Shown one piece after another: positions 9,445-18,564 of a stretch of 64,000 bases of DNA. How positions within the stretch are numbered: the stretch's first letter is position 1; each line of letters opens with the position of its first letter. The position numbers and the translations under genes were made by a program. The stretch is from Glycomyces sambucus (GTDB lineage: Bacteria; Actinomycetota; Actinomycetes; Mycobacteriales; Micromonosporaceae). The notes beneath the pieces are model-generated. The model was given only the letters and a program-made list of their open reading frames with translations. It was not told where the DNA came from and searched no databases. The stretch lies in contig NZ_FNGF01000003.1 of assembly GCF_900102815.1 (NCBI RefSeq), forward strand, positions 62,001 to 126,000, written 5' to 3'.

Positions 9445-9645
9445 CGCACCCTCCCATTGATTCGACGGATATTGCGATAATCAGTCTTTGAACACGAGGT
9501 TACTCGACCCGTTTCGCTACCGCCATCCTCGCACAATCCGACCCCGGTGAACCGGTGCGATGCGAACAAAGGAGGGCACCGCGGCCGGTGGCCGCGCGCG
9601 GGCCACAACGGCGGCGCCGCGGACGGCGCGCGGGACCGGGGTCCG

Positions 9646-9651
9646 TACTCT
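9646..9651 (+). promoter_or_regulatory. -10 element of a leaderless transcript
   Basis: TACTCT lies six bases before the GTG start at 9658, so transcription would begin at or next to the start codon. No ribosome-binding site is present. No convincing -35 was seen. Confidence 0.5.
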
Positions 9652-9657
9652 GGGGTC

Positions 9658-10587
9658 GTGACCGATACGCAGGAGCAGCACGCCGAAACCGCCGCGACCG
9701 CGCCCGCCGCCCCCCGGCCGGGCCCCGCCGCGCTCTGGATCCTCGCCGTCGCCGCCGTCCTCTCCCTCGCCGGCGTCGTCTACTCGCTGTACCGCCTCAC
9801 CGGCATGGCCGACGGCCTCGACGACACCGGCGTCATGATCCTCGCGAACTCCCTGTTCAGCCCCATCATCGTCACCGTCTTCGCCGGCGCGGTCGCCGGC
9901 GTCGTCACCCCGCGCCTGGTCAAGGGCCCGCAGCAGGCCCTCACCGTGCTCGGCGCGCTCGTCCTCGGCCTCGCCGCCGGGGCCGCCGCCTACTTCTCCT
10001 TCAGCGCCGACGCCGACATCGCCCTGGCGGTGGGCCTGGTGCTGTTCGGCTCCGCGATCGCGGGCGGCCTGTTCGCGCTGCCGAAGCGGTCGGTCGCGGT
10101 GGTCGCCGGGCTCAGCGCCACGCTCCTGCTGCTCGCGTTCATGTTCGGCCGCGGGTTCTACGAGGCCGCGTCCTCGGTGAGCCTGTTCTCCGACCCTCTC
10201 GACGAGTACGGCGCGCTCGGCACCGCGATCCCGTTCGTCGCCGGCATCGCCTGCGGCATCGGCGCGTTCCTGTACCTGCGGGCCAAGAAGGCCGGCGTCA
10301 AGCTCCTCGGGCACCTGCTCGCCGGGGCCCTTCCCGGCGGGATCTGGCTCGCGGCCACGGTCATCGCGCAGGTCGGCGTCGAGGTCGTCCTGAACACCGG
10401 GCTGAACGAGGTGTCCCCGCTCGACGAGGCGTTCCTCGCCCTGAGCTTCCAGTGGCAGTACAACGGGTCGATGACCGCGATGTTCGCCGGGGCGCTGTGC
10501 GCGGTCCTCGCGTACGGGCTGCTCCTGCCCAAGCCCGCGAAGGCCGGGGCCGCGAAGCCTCAGTCCAAGGCCGCCAAGAAGTCCTGA
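9658..10587 (+). CDS. Polytopic membrane protein of unknown function
   Basis: A 309-residue protein with about eight hydrophobic segments (for example ALWILAVAAVLSLAGVVYSL near the N-terminus and MTAMFAGALCAVLAYGLLL near the C-terminus), an Ala/Pro-rich cytoplasmic head and a lysine-rich tail (KAGAAKPQSKAAKKS). I do not recognise a transporter or enzyme family. The GTG at 9658 is chosen because a -10 element lies just upstream and the longer frame from 9547 has no translation signal. Its last 28 bases overlap the end of the convergent DUF6912 gene. Confidence 0.75.
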   Translation: MTDTQEQHAETAATAPAAPRPGPAALWILAVAAVLSLAGVVYSLYRLTGMADGLDDTGVMILANSLFSPIIVTVFAGAVAGVVTPRLVKGPQQALTVLGALVLGLAAGAAAYFSFSADADIALAVGLVLFGSAIAGGLFALPKRSVAVVAGLSATLLLLAFMFGRGFYEAASSVSLFSDPLDEYGALGTAIPFVAGIACGIGAFLYLRAKKAGVKLLGHLLAGALPGGIWLAATVIAQVGVEVVLNTGLNEVSPLDEAFLALSFQWQYNGSMTAMFAGALCAVLAYGLLLPKPAKAGAAKPQSKAAKKS

Positions 10588-11015
10588 GCCTCGGAGGGCG
10601 CGTACCAGTCCAGGACGTGCGCCTCCACCGCGTCGAGGTCCGGCTCGTCCGCGGCGAGCGCCCGCGCGACCTCCTCGGCCGCCGACGCGTCGTCCGCGTG
10701 GAACGCCGCCACCCGCTTGAGCTTCACGACCCCGTCGAAGTCGGCGGCCGTGCCCTCGGCGTGCTCGGACAGCAGGTCGCCGGGGACGTCCGCGGAGACC
10801 ACGATCCGGCGCGGGACCCCGCCCGCCAGCAGCGGCAGCGAGTCCAGGGCCGCGTCGGCGAACGCCGTGTACTCCAGGTCCTCCTCGTCCGCGCCCGGCG
10901 CCTCGCGCCGGAGCCACGAGGTGACCGTGCGGACGGCCGACACCGGCTTGATCTCACCGGTGCCGGCCAGCGTCCGCAGGAGTGCCGCGTTCGCGGGTAC
11001 GTAGATGCGCGCCAT
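10560..11015 (-). CDS. DUF6912 family protein
   Basis: A 151-residue soluble protein beginning MARIYVPANAALLRTLAGTGE. This start and the SxxxVTSWLRREA, LEYTAFADAALDSL and RRIVVSADVP segments match a conserved actinobacterial family now called DUF6912, of unknown function. It starts four bases after the secA stop codon on the same strand, so it is probably cotranscribed with secA; I recall the two being neighbours in other actinobacteria. Its 3' end overlaps the convergent membrane-protein gene by 28 bases, so no terminator fits between them. The ATG at 11015 was preferred to an upstream in-frame start at 11033 inside the secA stop region. Confidence 0.75.
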   Translation of the reverse strand: MARIYVPANAALLRTLAGTGEIKPVSAVRTVTSWLRREAPGADEEDLEYTAFADAALDSLPLLAGGVPRRIVVSADVPGDLLSEHAEGTAADFDGVVKLKRVAAFHADDASAAEEVARALAADEPDLDAVEAHVLDWYAPSEAQDFLAALD

Positions 11016-11019
11016 GCCT

Positions 11020-13917
11020 CTAGTGTGCGGCACCGGGCGCGCCGTGGCAGCGCTTGTACTTCTTCCCCGAGCCGCACGGGCACAGCTCGTTGGGGCCGAC
11101 CTTCTCGACGCGGCGCTGCTGCGGGTTCGCCTGCTGCGCGGGCGGCGCGGTGGCGGCCTTGCGGGGCCCGGAGGCGCGCGCCGACTTCGAGGCGACCTTC
11201 GCGGCGCCCTTCTGGCCCGCGCCCGGGGTGCGCTTGACGTCGCGCTTCTGGCCGGCGACGGGCTTGGGCGGGCGCTTGAACACCGCGCCGTCCTCGGTCG
11301 TGGCCTGCTCCTGGACGCCCGACGCGGAGTCGATCGACGGCGCCGACTGGAGCAGCATCTCCGGCTTGCGCAGCGGTTCGAGCCCGCGGATCTCGGCCTC
11401 CGGCTCGGCGGCCCCGCCCTCGGGCTTGGTCTTGAGCTCGGCGTTCATGAGGAAGCGGACCGTGTCCTCCTTGATGCCGTCGAGCATCGTCTGGAACATG
11501 TCGAACGCCTCGCGCTGGTACTCGATGACCGGGTCGCGCTGGGCGTAGGCCCGCAGGCTGATGCCCTGCTTGAGGTAGTCGACCTCGTACAGGTGCTCGC
11601 GCCACTTCCGGTCGATCGTCTGGAGCAGCACGCGCCGCTCCAGCTTGCGCAGGACCTCTTCGCCGAACTCGGCCTCGCGGCCGGCGTAGACCTCGTGCGC
11701 GTCCTCCTTGACGGCCTTGAGGAGCGTCTCGGCGTCGAGCTCGTCGAGCCCGCCCGCCCGCTTCACGAGCTCCTTGTGGGTCAGGCCGATCGGGTAGAGC
11801 TGCTTGAAGGCCGACCACAGCTCGTCGAGGTCCCAGTCCTCGCCGTAGCCCTCGCTGGTCGCGCCCGCGACGTACGCCTCCAGGACGTCGTCGATGAAGT
11901 GCTCGATCTGCTCGGAGACGTCCGCGCCGTCGAGGACCTTGCGCCGCTCGTCGTAGATGACGGTGCGCTGGTTGTTCATGACCTCGTCGTACTTGAGGAC
12001 GTTCTTGCGGATCTCGGCGTTGTGGCCCTCGATCTGCGACTGCGCCGACTCGATCTGGCGGGTCACGAGCTTGGAGACGATCGGCACGTCGTCGGGCACG
12101 CGCATGCGGTTCATCATGGCGCGCACGGCGTCCGCGTTGAAGCGCTTCATGAGGTCGTCCGAGAGCGAGAGGTAGAACCGGGACTCGCCGGGGTCGCCCT
12201 GGCGCCCGGACCGGCCGCGGAGCTGGTTGTCGATGCGGCGGGACTCGTGGCGCTCGGTGCCGAGCACGTACAGGCCGCCGGCGTCCTTGACCTCCTCGCC
12301 CTCGCTCTCGCAGATCTCGTCGAACTTGGCCTTGGCCTCCTCGAAGGCCGCGGCGTACTCCGCCTCCTCGGCCTCGTCGACGCCGCGCGTGCGCAGCTCC
12401 TCGGCCGCCATGTACTCGGGGTTGCCGCCGAGCATGATGTCGGTGCCGCGCCCGGCCATGTTCGTGGCGACCGTGACCGCCCCGAGCTTGCCGGCCTGGG
12501 CGATGATGTCGGCCTCCTTCGCGTGGTTCTTCGCGTTGAGGACGTTGTGCTTGATGCCGCGGCGCTTGAGCAGGCCGGCGAGCATCTCGGACTTGTCGAC
12601 CGAGACGGTGCCGACGAGGACCGGCTGGCCGGTCTCGTGGCGCTCGGCGATGTCGTCGACGACCGCCTGGTACTTCGCCTCTTCGGTCTTGTAGATGACG
12701 TCGGGCTGGTCGCGGCGGATCATCGGCCGGTTCGTGGGGATCGGGATGACGCCCATGCCGTAGACGTTGTTGAACTCCGACGCCTCGGTCTGCGCGGTGC
12801 CGGTGATGCCCGCGAGCTTCTCGTAGAGGCGGAAGTAGTTCTGGAGCGTGGTGGTCGCGAAGGTCTGGTTCTCCTGCTTGATCTCCACCTTCTCCTTGGC
12901 CTCGATGGCCTGGTGGATGCCCTCGTTGAAGCGGCGCCCGGCGAGCACGCGGCCGGTGAACTCGTCGACGATGAGGACCTCGTCGGCGTCGGAGACGATG
13001 TACTCGCGGTTGCGCTCGAACAGCTCCTGCGCCTTGATGGCGTTGTTCAGGTAGCCGACCAGGGGGGTGTTCACCGAGTCGTAGAGGTTCTCGATGCCGA
13101 GGCGGTCCTCGACGCGGGCGACGCCGGCCTCGGTGATCGCGATGGTGCGCTTGCCCTCGTCGACCTCGTAGTGCTCGTCGCGCTTCATGGTGCGCACGAT
13201 GTTCGCGAACTCGGTGTACCAGCGCTTGGAGTGCTCGGCGGGGCCCGAGATGATGATCGGGGTCCGGGCCTCGTCGACCAGGATCGAGTCGACCTCGTCG
13301 ACGAGCGCGAAGTTGTGGCCGCGCTGCACGAGGTTGTCGGCCGAGCCGGTCATGTTGTCGCGCAGGTAGTCGAACGCGAGCTCGTTGTTCGTGGAGTAGG
13401 TGATGTCGGCGGCGTAGGCCGCGCGGTGCTTCTCCGAGCCCTCGCCCGGGAGCACGATGCCCACGCTCAGGCCGAGGAACCGGTGGATCTCGCCCATCCA
13501 CTCCGCGTCGCGTCGCACCAGGTAGTCGTTGACGGTGACCTGGTGCACGCCGTTGCCGGTGAGCGCGTTGAGGTAGACCGGGAGCGTCGAGACGAGGGTC
13601 TTGCCCTCGCCGGTCTTCATCTCGGCGATGTTGCCCTGGTGGAGGGCGGCCCCGCCCATGAGCTGCACGTGGTAGTGGCGCATCCCGCGGACGCGGTCGG
13701 CGGCCTCGCGGACGGTGGCGAACGCCTCGGGGAGCAGGTCGTCGGTGGTCTCGCCGTCCTTGAGCCGCTCCTTGTACTCGTCGGTGAGCGCGCGCAGCTC
13801 CGCGTCGGTCAGCGCCTTGTACTCGTCTTCCAAGGAGTCGACCGCGTCGGCGATCGCGTTGAGCCGCTTGAGCGCGCGGCCTTCGCCGGCCCGCAGTACC
13901 TTCTCGAACAAGGACAC
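11020..13917 (-). CDS. secA: Preprotein translocase ATPase SecA
   Basis: A 965-residue motor ATPase that drives unfolded preproteins through SecYEG. Nucleotide-binding domain 1 has Walker A in MKTGEGKTL (residues 100-108) and DEAD-like DEVDSI; the preprotein-crosslinking domain follows; NBD2 contains [16 protein letters not shown] and [10 protein letters not shown]; then the helical scaffold, a proline- and lysine-rich linker, and the C-terminal zinc finger [17 protein letters not shown] that binds SecB-like partners or ribosomes. The length is slightly above the 900-950 typical of actinobacterial SecA1 because of the linker. The start is the ATG at 13917. A TTGACC at 13970-13965 on the minus strand may be its -35, with no clear -10. 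Confidence 0.97.
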   Translation of the reverse strand: MSLFEKVLRAGEGRALKRLNAIADAVDSLEDEYKALTDAELRALTDEYKERLKDGETTDDLLPEAFATVREAADRVRGMRHYHVQLMGGAALHQGNIAEMKTGEGKTLVSTLPVYLNALTGNGVHQVTVNDYLVRRDAEWMGEIHRFLGLSVGIVLPGEGSEKHRAAYAADITYSTNNELAFDYLRDNMTGSADNLVQRGHNFALVDEVDSILVDEARTPIIISGPAEHSKRWYTEFANIVRTMKRDEHYEVDEGKRTIAITEAGVARVEDRLGIENLYDSVNTPLVGYLNNAIKAQELFERNREYIVSDADEVLIVDEFTGRVLAGRRFNEGIHQAIEAKEKVEIKQENQTFATTTLQNYFRLYEKLAGITGTAQTEASEFNNVYGMGVIPIPTNRPMIRRDQPDVIYKTEEAKYQAVVDDIAERHETGQPVLVGTVSVDKSEMLAGLLKRRGIKHNVLNAKNHAKEADIIAQAGKLGAVTVATNMAGRGTDIMLGGNPEYMAAEELRTRGVDEAEEAEYAAAFEEAKAKFDEICESEGEEVKDAGGLYVLGTERHESRRIDNQLRGRSGRQGDPGESRFYLSLSDDLMKRFNADAVRAMMNRMRVPDDVPIVSKLVTRQIESAQSQIEGHNAEIRKNVLKYDEVMNNQRTVIYDERRKVLDGADVSEQIEHFIDDVLEAYVAGATSEGYGEDWDLDELWSAFKQLYPIGLTHKELVKRAGGLDELDAETLLKAVKEDAHEVYAGREAEFGEEVLRKLERRVLLQTIDRKWREHLYEVDYLKQGISLRAYAQRDPVIEYQREAFDMFQTMLDGIKEDTVRFLMNAELKTKPEGGAAEPEAEIRGLEPLRKPEMLLQSAPSIDSASGVQEQATTEDGAVFKRPPKPVAGQKRDVKRTPGAGQKGAAKVASKSARASGPRKAATAPPAQQANPQQRRVEKVGPNELCPCGSGKKYKRCHGAPGAAH

Positions 13918-14014
13918 GGAAGATCAGCTCCCAGCAAGGTCGTACCAGAACGGGTGGAATTCCCGGTCAATACTACGCGTAGGCGGCGGCTGGCCCCGAT
14001 CGCAGCCGGTGGGG

Positions 14015-14020
14015 CACAAT
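14015..14020 (+). promoter_or_regulatory. -10 element of a leaderless transcript
   Basis: CACAAT, eight bases before the ATG at 14029, with no ribosome-binding site in between. It lies in the short divergent spacer with secA. Confidence 0.45.
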
Positions 14021-14028
14021 CGGGGGCT

Positions 14029-15147
14029 ATGGAACCGGTCACCCTCCACGCCGACGGCCTGCGGCTCGTCGCCTGGGAGCAGCGGCACCTGCCCGATCTC
14101 GCGCGGATCTACGCCGACCCGCTCATCGAGCGCTTCCTGGTCATGCCGCTCCCGTGGACCGGACCCGCGCGCGACCGGTACGTGGAGACCCAGCGCCGCC
14201 ACTGGGGCGGGGCGAACCCGCGGTGGGCGGTCGAGGAGGCGGGGCGCCTGGTCGGCTCGATGGCGCTGACCAAGTCCTTCCCCGGCGAGATGACCATCAC
14301 CTACGTCACCGCGCCGTGGGCGCGCGGGCGCGGGGTGGCCCAGCGCGGCATCCGCGCGGCCGTCGAGTTCGGGTTCGCGCGCCTCGGCGCGCGCCGCATC
14401 GCGTGGGACGCGATCGTCGGCAACCACGCCTCGCGCCTGGCCGCGCTGCGCACCGGGTTCACCGTCGAGGGGATCTCCCGCGGCGGCGTCAACCAGCGCG
14501 GGGTCTCGCGCGACTGCTGGATCGGCGGGATGCTCCCCGGGGACCTGCGCGGACCCGGCGACCCGCCGCCGCACTACGCGGCCATGAAGCTCCAGGCCGC
14601 GTTCTTCACCGCGCCGCAGCCGGTCCTGGAGACCGGCGCCCAGGGGCTGCGCCTGCGGGCCCTGCGCGAGTCGGACCTCGACGACCTCGCGGCGACCTGC
14701 GCCGACGAGCAGACCCAGCGGTACACGACGGTGCCGCGCGGCTACACCCGCGACGACGCCGCCGATTGGCTCGCCTCCAGCCGCAGGCGCCGCGACGAGG
14801 GGACCGCGGTCCTCTACGTCCTCGCCGACGCGCACGACCGGTACTCCGGCAGCGTCCAGCTCAGCCTCCGCGAGCCCGGCGAGGCCGAGATCGGGTTCCA
14901 CGCCGCGCCGTGGGCGCGGGGCCGCGGCTGGACCACCGCCGCCGTGACGCGCGTCGTCCGGCTCGGCTTCGACGCGCTGGGCCTGGAGAAGATCGACTGG
15001 CGGGCCGTGGTCGGCAACGAGGGCTCGCGCCGGGTCGCCGAGAAGGCCGGGTTCACCGTCGAGGGGGTCCGCCGGGGGCTGCGCCACGGCGCGGACGGGC
15101 GCGCCGACTCGTGGGTCGGGAGCCTGTTCCCGGACGACCTCGCCTGA
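14029..15147 (+). CDS. Tandem GNAT N-acetyltransferase (two RimJ/RimL-like domains)
   Basis: A 372-residue protein with two complete GNAT folds. Domain 1 (about 5-175) has the acetyl-CoA loop APWARGRGVAQRGIRAAVEFG and the RimJ-like GNHASRLAALRTGFTVEG. Domain 2 (about 205-370) repeats it as APWARGRGWTTAAVTRVVRLG and GNEGSRRVAEKAGFTVEG. Such domains transfer acetyl groups to protein N-termini or small amines; the substrate is unknown. The ATG at 14029 is probably leaderless. It is followed 81 bases later by a second double-GNAT gene, and divergence from secA suggests independent control. Confidence 0.85.
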   Translation: MEPVTLHADGLRLVAWEQRHLPDLARIYADPLIERFLVMPLPWTGPARDRYVETQRRHWGGANPRWAVEEAGRLVGSMALTKSFPGEMTITYVTAPWARGRGVAQRGIRAAVEFGFARLGARRIAWDAIVGNHASRLAALRTGFTVEGISRGGVNQRGVSRDCWIGGMLPGDLRGPGDPPPHYAAMKLQAAFFTAPQPVLETGAQGLRLRALRESDLDDLAATCADEQTQRYTTVPRGYTRDDAADWLASSRRRRDEGTAVLYVLADAHDRYSGSVQLSLREPGEAEIGFHAAPWARGRGWTTAAVTRVVRLGFDALGLEKIDWRAVVGNEGSRRVAEKAGFTVEGVRRGLRHGADGRADSWVGSLFPDDLA

Positions 15148-15193
15148 TCCGCCCGCATCGGCGCATCCTGCGCAATTCGAACTCCGCAAACGG

Positions 15194-15222
15194 TTGACGC
15201 ACCGCGCGCGGACTGCTTTTCT
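15194..15222 (+). promoter_or_regulatory. Promoter of the second double-GNAT gene
   Basis: TTGACG, a 17-base spacer and TTTTCT, ending six bases before the GTG at 15229, so the mRNA is probably leaderless. Confidence 0.5.
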
Positions 15223-15228
15223 GAGGAC

Positions 15229-16197
15229 GTGCAGTACTTCGAACCCGTCGAGACCACGGCGTTCGTGCTGCGCCCCGCCGATCCCGGTGCGACTGTGGAC
15301 TGCGGGTTCACCCCCGACGCGGTGGCCGTGTCGCCGGAGGGCGAGGCGGTCTGGGGCGCGCTGTCGTTCAGCGGCGCGCCCGTCGCCGGCGTCCGGTACT
15401 GGGTCGCCCCCGAGCGGCGCGGCAAGCGGCTCGCCTCGGCGATGCTGCGGGCCGTGTCACCGGTGATCTTCGACGCGGGCGCAACGCGCCTGGAGGCGCG
15501 GCCGCCGGTGCGCGACCAGGCGGCGATCCGCGCCGCGATGGGCGCGGGCCTGCGGCCCGACGGCGGCGTGTCCCGCGGCGCGGCCTGGGACGGGACCGAG
15601 GCGCTGACCCTGGGGCTGCTGCCGGGCGACGGCACGGGCCCGGCGCCGCGCGTGCTCCCCGACCTGCCGGGCGGGTCCCTGAGCGACGGCGTCATCGCCC
15701 TGCGCCCGCTCGTACCAGGGGATTTCGCGGCGCACCTGCGCCACCGCTCCAGCCCGGACGTGTACGCCGGGGCGGCCCTGCCGCTGCCGCCGAGCGCCGC
15801 GGAGGCGCGCGAGGTGTGCGAGTGGCGCGCGGCGGTCGACTGGCTCCGCGGGCGCAGCGCGCTCATGGCGATCGACGACGGCGAGGGCTACCAGGGGACG
15901 ATCGGGCTCTACGACGTGGCGCGGATCGTCGGCACCGGCATGATCGGGTACGACCTGCGGGCCGCGGTGCGCGGCCGCGGGTACGCGACGAGAGCGGTGA
16001 ACCTGTTGCGGCGCTGGGCGTTCCACGAGGTCGGGCTGGACCGGGTGTGGGCCGGGACCGACCTCCACAACACCGCGTCGCAGGCCGTCCTGCGCCGCGC
16101 GGGCTTCCGGCTGGAGGGCGTCGAGCGCGGCGGACTGCCGACGCTGGCGGGCCGCCGGCGCGACACGTTGGTGTGGGCTGTGTTGAGCAGCGATTGA
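15229..16197 (+). CDS. GNAT acetyltransferase with a degenerate N-terminal GNAT half
   Basis: A 322-residue protein. The C-terminal half (about 150-320) is a normal RimJ/RimL-type domain with the acetyl-CoA loop AAVRGRGYATRAVNLLRRWA and the downstream NTASQAVLRRAGFRLEGV. The N-terminal half (about 10-130) keeps the acetyl-CoA loop shape (VAPERRGKRLASAMLRAV) but is short and lacks the usual asparagine motif, so it is probably a pseudo-domain. It is a likely diverged relative of the neighbouring 14029-15147 gene. The start is the GTG at 15229, placed by the promoter directly upstream. The substrate is unknown. Confidence 0.8.
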   Translation: MQYFEPVETTAFVLRPADPGATVDCGFTPDAVAVSPEGEAVWGALSFSGAPVAGVRYWVAPERRGKRLASAMLRAVSPVIFDAGATRLEARPPVRDQAAIRAAMGAGLRPDGGVSRGAAWDGTEALTLGLLPGDGTGPAPRVLPDLPGGSLSDGVIALRPLVPGDFAAHLRHRSSPDVYAGAALPLPPSAAEAREVCEWRAAVDWLRGRSALMAIDDGEGYQGTIGLYDVARIVGTGMIGYDLRAAVRGRGYATRAVNLLRRWAFHEVGLDRVWAGTDLHNTASQAVLRRAGFRLEGVERGGLPTLAGRRRDTLVWAVLSSD

Positions 16198-16234
16198 GGT
16201 GCAACCCGAGGGGTGGTGCCGGGCGTCGAGGATA

Positions 16235-16240
16235 TAGTTA
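16235..16240 (+). promoter_or_regulatory. -10 element for the L,D-transpeptidase gene
   Basis: TATAGT in an unusually AT-rich spot, giving a leader of about 26 bases before the TTG start, with the ribosome site GTGGAGG in the leader. No clear -35. Confidence 0.45.
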
Positions 16241-16272
16241 TCGCGTCGCTTCGCTTTGTGGAGGAACCCCCT

Positions 16273-17427
16273 TTGAAACGCCGGACTCTCGTCGCTGCCT
16301 CGGCGACGTCCCTGCTGCCGCTGGCCGCGTGCGCCGAGCCCCAGCAGGGTACGTTCACGCCGGCCCCGATCGTGCCCGTGGTGTCGCTCGACGCCGTGGA
16401 CGACCACGATCCTTCCCAGCCGTTCAACCTGTCGGTGGTTGACGGCATCCTGGAGGAGGTCAACGTCACCTCCGACAGATCCAAGACCATCGAAGGCGAG
16501 TTCACCGAGGACCTCACCGCGTGGACCTCGAACGGCGTCCTCGACGCGGGGTCGGTGCACACCGTCGCCGCCAAGGCCGTCAGCTCCGACGGCACCGTCA
16601 CCGAGTTCGAGCAGACCTTCTCCACCGAGCGCCGCGACGGCAGCGGCTTCGCGGTGGCCGACGTGACGCCCATCGTGGAGGGGGAGACGGTCGGCGTCGG
16701 CGCACCGATCATCGTCTTCTTCACCGAGGACGCGCCCGACCGCGCCGAGGTCGAGAAGAACCTCAAGGTCGAGTCCGAGCACGGCCACGAGGGGGCCTGG
16801 AACTGGATCAGCGACTCCCAGGTCATCTACCGGACCAAGGAGTACTGGCAGCCGTACCAGAAGGTCACCTTCACGGCGAACTTCGACGGCGTGTTCCTGG
16901 GCGGCGACACCTGGGGCGACGAGAACCACGAGTCGGTCATGGAGATCGGCCGGGCCCAGACCTCCCACGCGGACCTGGAGACCCACACCATGACCGTGAA
17001 GTTCGACGGCGAGGTGGAGAAGGAGATCCCGATCTCCGGGGGCAACGGCGAGGAGTGGGAGTACTACACCGCGACCGGCGTGCACCTGGTCATGGAGAAG
17101 TTCGCCGACAAGGTCATGGTCTCGCCCGGGCGCGAGGAGGGCGACGAGGGCTACTACTCGACTCCGGTCAAGTGGGCCACCCGCATCAACGCCTCCGGCG
17201 AGTTCGTCCACGGCGCGCCGTGGAACGGGAGCCTGGGTTCGGCGAACCTCTCGCACGGGTGCCTGAACGCGAGCGACGCCAACGCGGAGTGGTTCTACGG
17301 GATCGCCCAGCGCGGCGACCCGGTCGACGTCAGCGGCTCCCCGCGCGAGATGCCGTGGGACAACGGCTGGGGCTTCTGGATCAAGTCCTGGGACGACTGG
17401 AAGTCCGGTTCGGCCCTGGAGGGCTAG
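16273..17427 (+). CDS. L,D-transpeptidase lipoprotein (YkuD family, actinobacterial LdtMt2-like)
   Basis: A 384-residue secreted lipoprotein. The TTG at 16273 (GTGGAGG upstream) begins a lipoprotein signal peptide KRRTLVAASATSLLPLAAC, with lipobox LAAC and the modified cysteine at about residue 22. Two Ig-like domains (about 50-250) precede the catalytic YkuD domain (about 250-370), whose motif HGAPWNGSLGSANLSHGCLN contains the essential His and Cys. The enzyme makes 3-3 cross-links in peptidoglycan outside the membrane and gives tolerance to some beta-lactams. It stands alone between a GNAT gene and the convergent hpf. A start at GTG 16213 would destroy the signal peptide geometry. Confidence 0.93.
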   Translation: MKRRTLVAASATSLLPLAACAEPQQGTFTPAPIVPVVSLDAVDDHDPSQPFNLSVVDGILEEVNVTSDRSKTIEGEFTEDLTAWTSNGVLDAGSVHTVAAKAVSSDGTVTEFEQTFSTERRDGSGFAVADVTPIVEGETVGVGAPIIVFFTEDAPDRAEVEKNLKVESEHGHEGAWNWISDSQVIYRTKEYWQPYQKVTFTANFDGVFLGGDTWGDENHESVMEIGRAQTSHADLETHTMTVKFDGEVEKEIPISGGNGEEWEYYTATGVHLVMEKFADKVMVSPGREEGDEGYYSTPVKWATRINASGEFVHGAPWNGSLGSANLSHGCLNASDANAEWFYGIAQRGDPVDVSGSPREMPWDNGWGFWIKSWDDWKSGSALEG

Positions 17428-17440
17428 CCCAGACGCGGAG

Positions 17441-17472
17441 CGGGGCCCGGGCGATCACTCGCCCGGGCCCCG
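17441..17472. terminator. Bidirectional terminator between ldt and hpf
   Basis: A perfect 14-bp stem, CGGGGCCCGGGCGA, with loop TCAC, placed 13 bases after the transpeptidase stop and 21 bases after the hpf stop on the other strand. Confidence 0.8.
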
Positions 17473-17493
17473 CCGCGTTCGCTGGAGCCGCCG

Positions 17494-18171
17494 CTACAGG
17501 TCGAGCCTGAGCAGCCCGTAGTCGAAGGCGCGGCGCCGGTACACCACCGAGGGGCGGCCGGTCTCCTTGTCGTGGAACAGGTAGAAGTCGTGGCCGACGA
17601 GCTCCATGTTCTGGAGGGCGTCGTCGACGGTCATCGGCTCGCCCGGGTGGATCTTCTCGCGGACGACGGTGCCCGGCAGGTGGTCCTCGACGAGGCCGTC
17701 GAAGTGGTCGACGTCCTCGGAGATGAAGCGGGCCTGGGCCGCCTTGGCCTCCAGGTCGGCTTCGGCCAGCGTGAGCGTGTTCCCGGACGGGATGAGGCCG
17801 CCGCCGTTCGCGGTCGCCTCCGCGACCGAGATGGGGGCCTTGGTGCCGCCGCGGCTGACGCGCTTGCGGTCGGAGGTCTTGCGGAGCTGGTGGCCGAGCT
17901 TGGTGGCGGCCAGTTCGAACGCGGATCGGAAGTCCCCGGCGCACGCCTCGGCGCGGATGACCGTCCCCTTGGGACGGCAGGTGATCTCGACGCGCTGCGC
18001 GTGGTCGGCCTGGCGGGGGTTGGGCTCGTGATAGAGCTCGACGTCGATCTTGATCGACTCCCCGTCGTAGCGGGCGAGGTACTTCGCGATCTTGCCTTCG
18101 ATCTTCTCTTCGACGAGCTCGCGGTAGTGGTCGGGAACCTCCACGTTGCGGCCCTTGACGACGATGTCCAC
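17494..18171 (-). CDS. hpf: Long-form ribosome hibernation promoting factor
   Basis: A 225-residue protein that dimerises 70S ribosomes into inactive 100S particles in stationary phase. The N-terminal domain (1-105), starting (M)DIVVKGRNVEVPDHYR, is the HPF/RaiA fold that sits in the decoding centre; a basic linker follows; the C-terminal domain (about 165-225, containing MTVDDALQNMELVGHDFYLFHD and VVYRRRAFDYGLL) is the dimerisation domain. The GTG at 18171 is chosen because GGGAGG sits seven bases upstream and the family normally starts with MDIVVKGR; the longer ATG at 18192 has poorly spaced signals. A long upstream leader contains paired short repeats. Confidence 0.95.
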   Translation of the reverse strand: MDIVVKGRNVEVPDHYRELVEEKIEGKIAKYLARYDGESIKIDVELYHEPNPRQADHAQRVEITCRPKGTVIRAEACAGDFRSAFELAATKLGHQLRKTSDRKRVSRGGTKAPISVAEATANGGGLIPSGNTLTLAEADLEAKAAQARFISEDVDHFDGLVEDHLPGTVVREKIHPGEPMTVDDALQNMELVGHDFYLFHDKETGRPSVVYRRRAFDYGLLRLDL

Positions 18172-18564
18172 CTCTGAACCTCCCAGGTGCATCCCTGCTG
18201 CGGCGATGCTGACGTAGTTGCGTGTGCTGGGTCCGGAGCCGAAGTTCCGGTACGGCGGATGGCGCTACCTCCCTTCACGGGTCAGGACGAATGGAGCGCC
18301 TCACTGCAAGGGGGCGTTCACTTCTGGGCCAACTGGCCTCTGCCGTCTCGTTACCGATCTGAGATTTCGAGACTAACCCTTCGGTCACCGAAAGTCGACC
18401 CTTCGGCTACCGGAATTCTCCAATGCGGGGGGCCTCCGCGCACGGTTTCCACCGGAAGCGAGATAAGTCTTCGCATTCTTGGGCGAACCTCCGATCGGCG
18501 CTGTCGGTATCACGACAGCAGTACGTGTACCCGACTCGCGCCCCACGAATCCCCTCCGCGGCGC
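18172..18564. other. Non-coding leader and promoter region of hpf
   Basis: No gene is seen. It carries the hpf promoter on the minus strand, though a clear -35/-10 pair is not evident; TTGCAG near 18307 is a weak candidate. Two 15-base copies of ACCCTTCGGNNACCG sit at 18376-18390 and 18398-18412; each can form a small TTCGG/CCGAA-type hairpin. Confidence 0.45.
18376..18412. repeat. Two short direct repeats with hairpin potential upstream of hpf
   Basis: ACCCTTCGGTCACCG and ACCCTTCGGCTACCG match at 13 of 15 positions and are 22 bases apart, two helical turns. TTCGGTCACCGAA in the first is itself an inverted repeat. Confidence 0.4.

Noticed and set aside
11005-14028. A long plus-strand open frame antisense to secA
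   Set aside because: It is a high-GC shadow of secA. Only its 3' part, from the ATG at 14029, is a real gene (the double GNAT).
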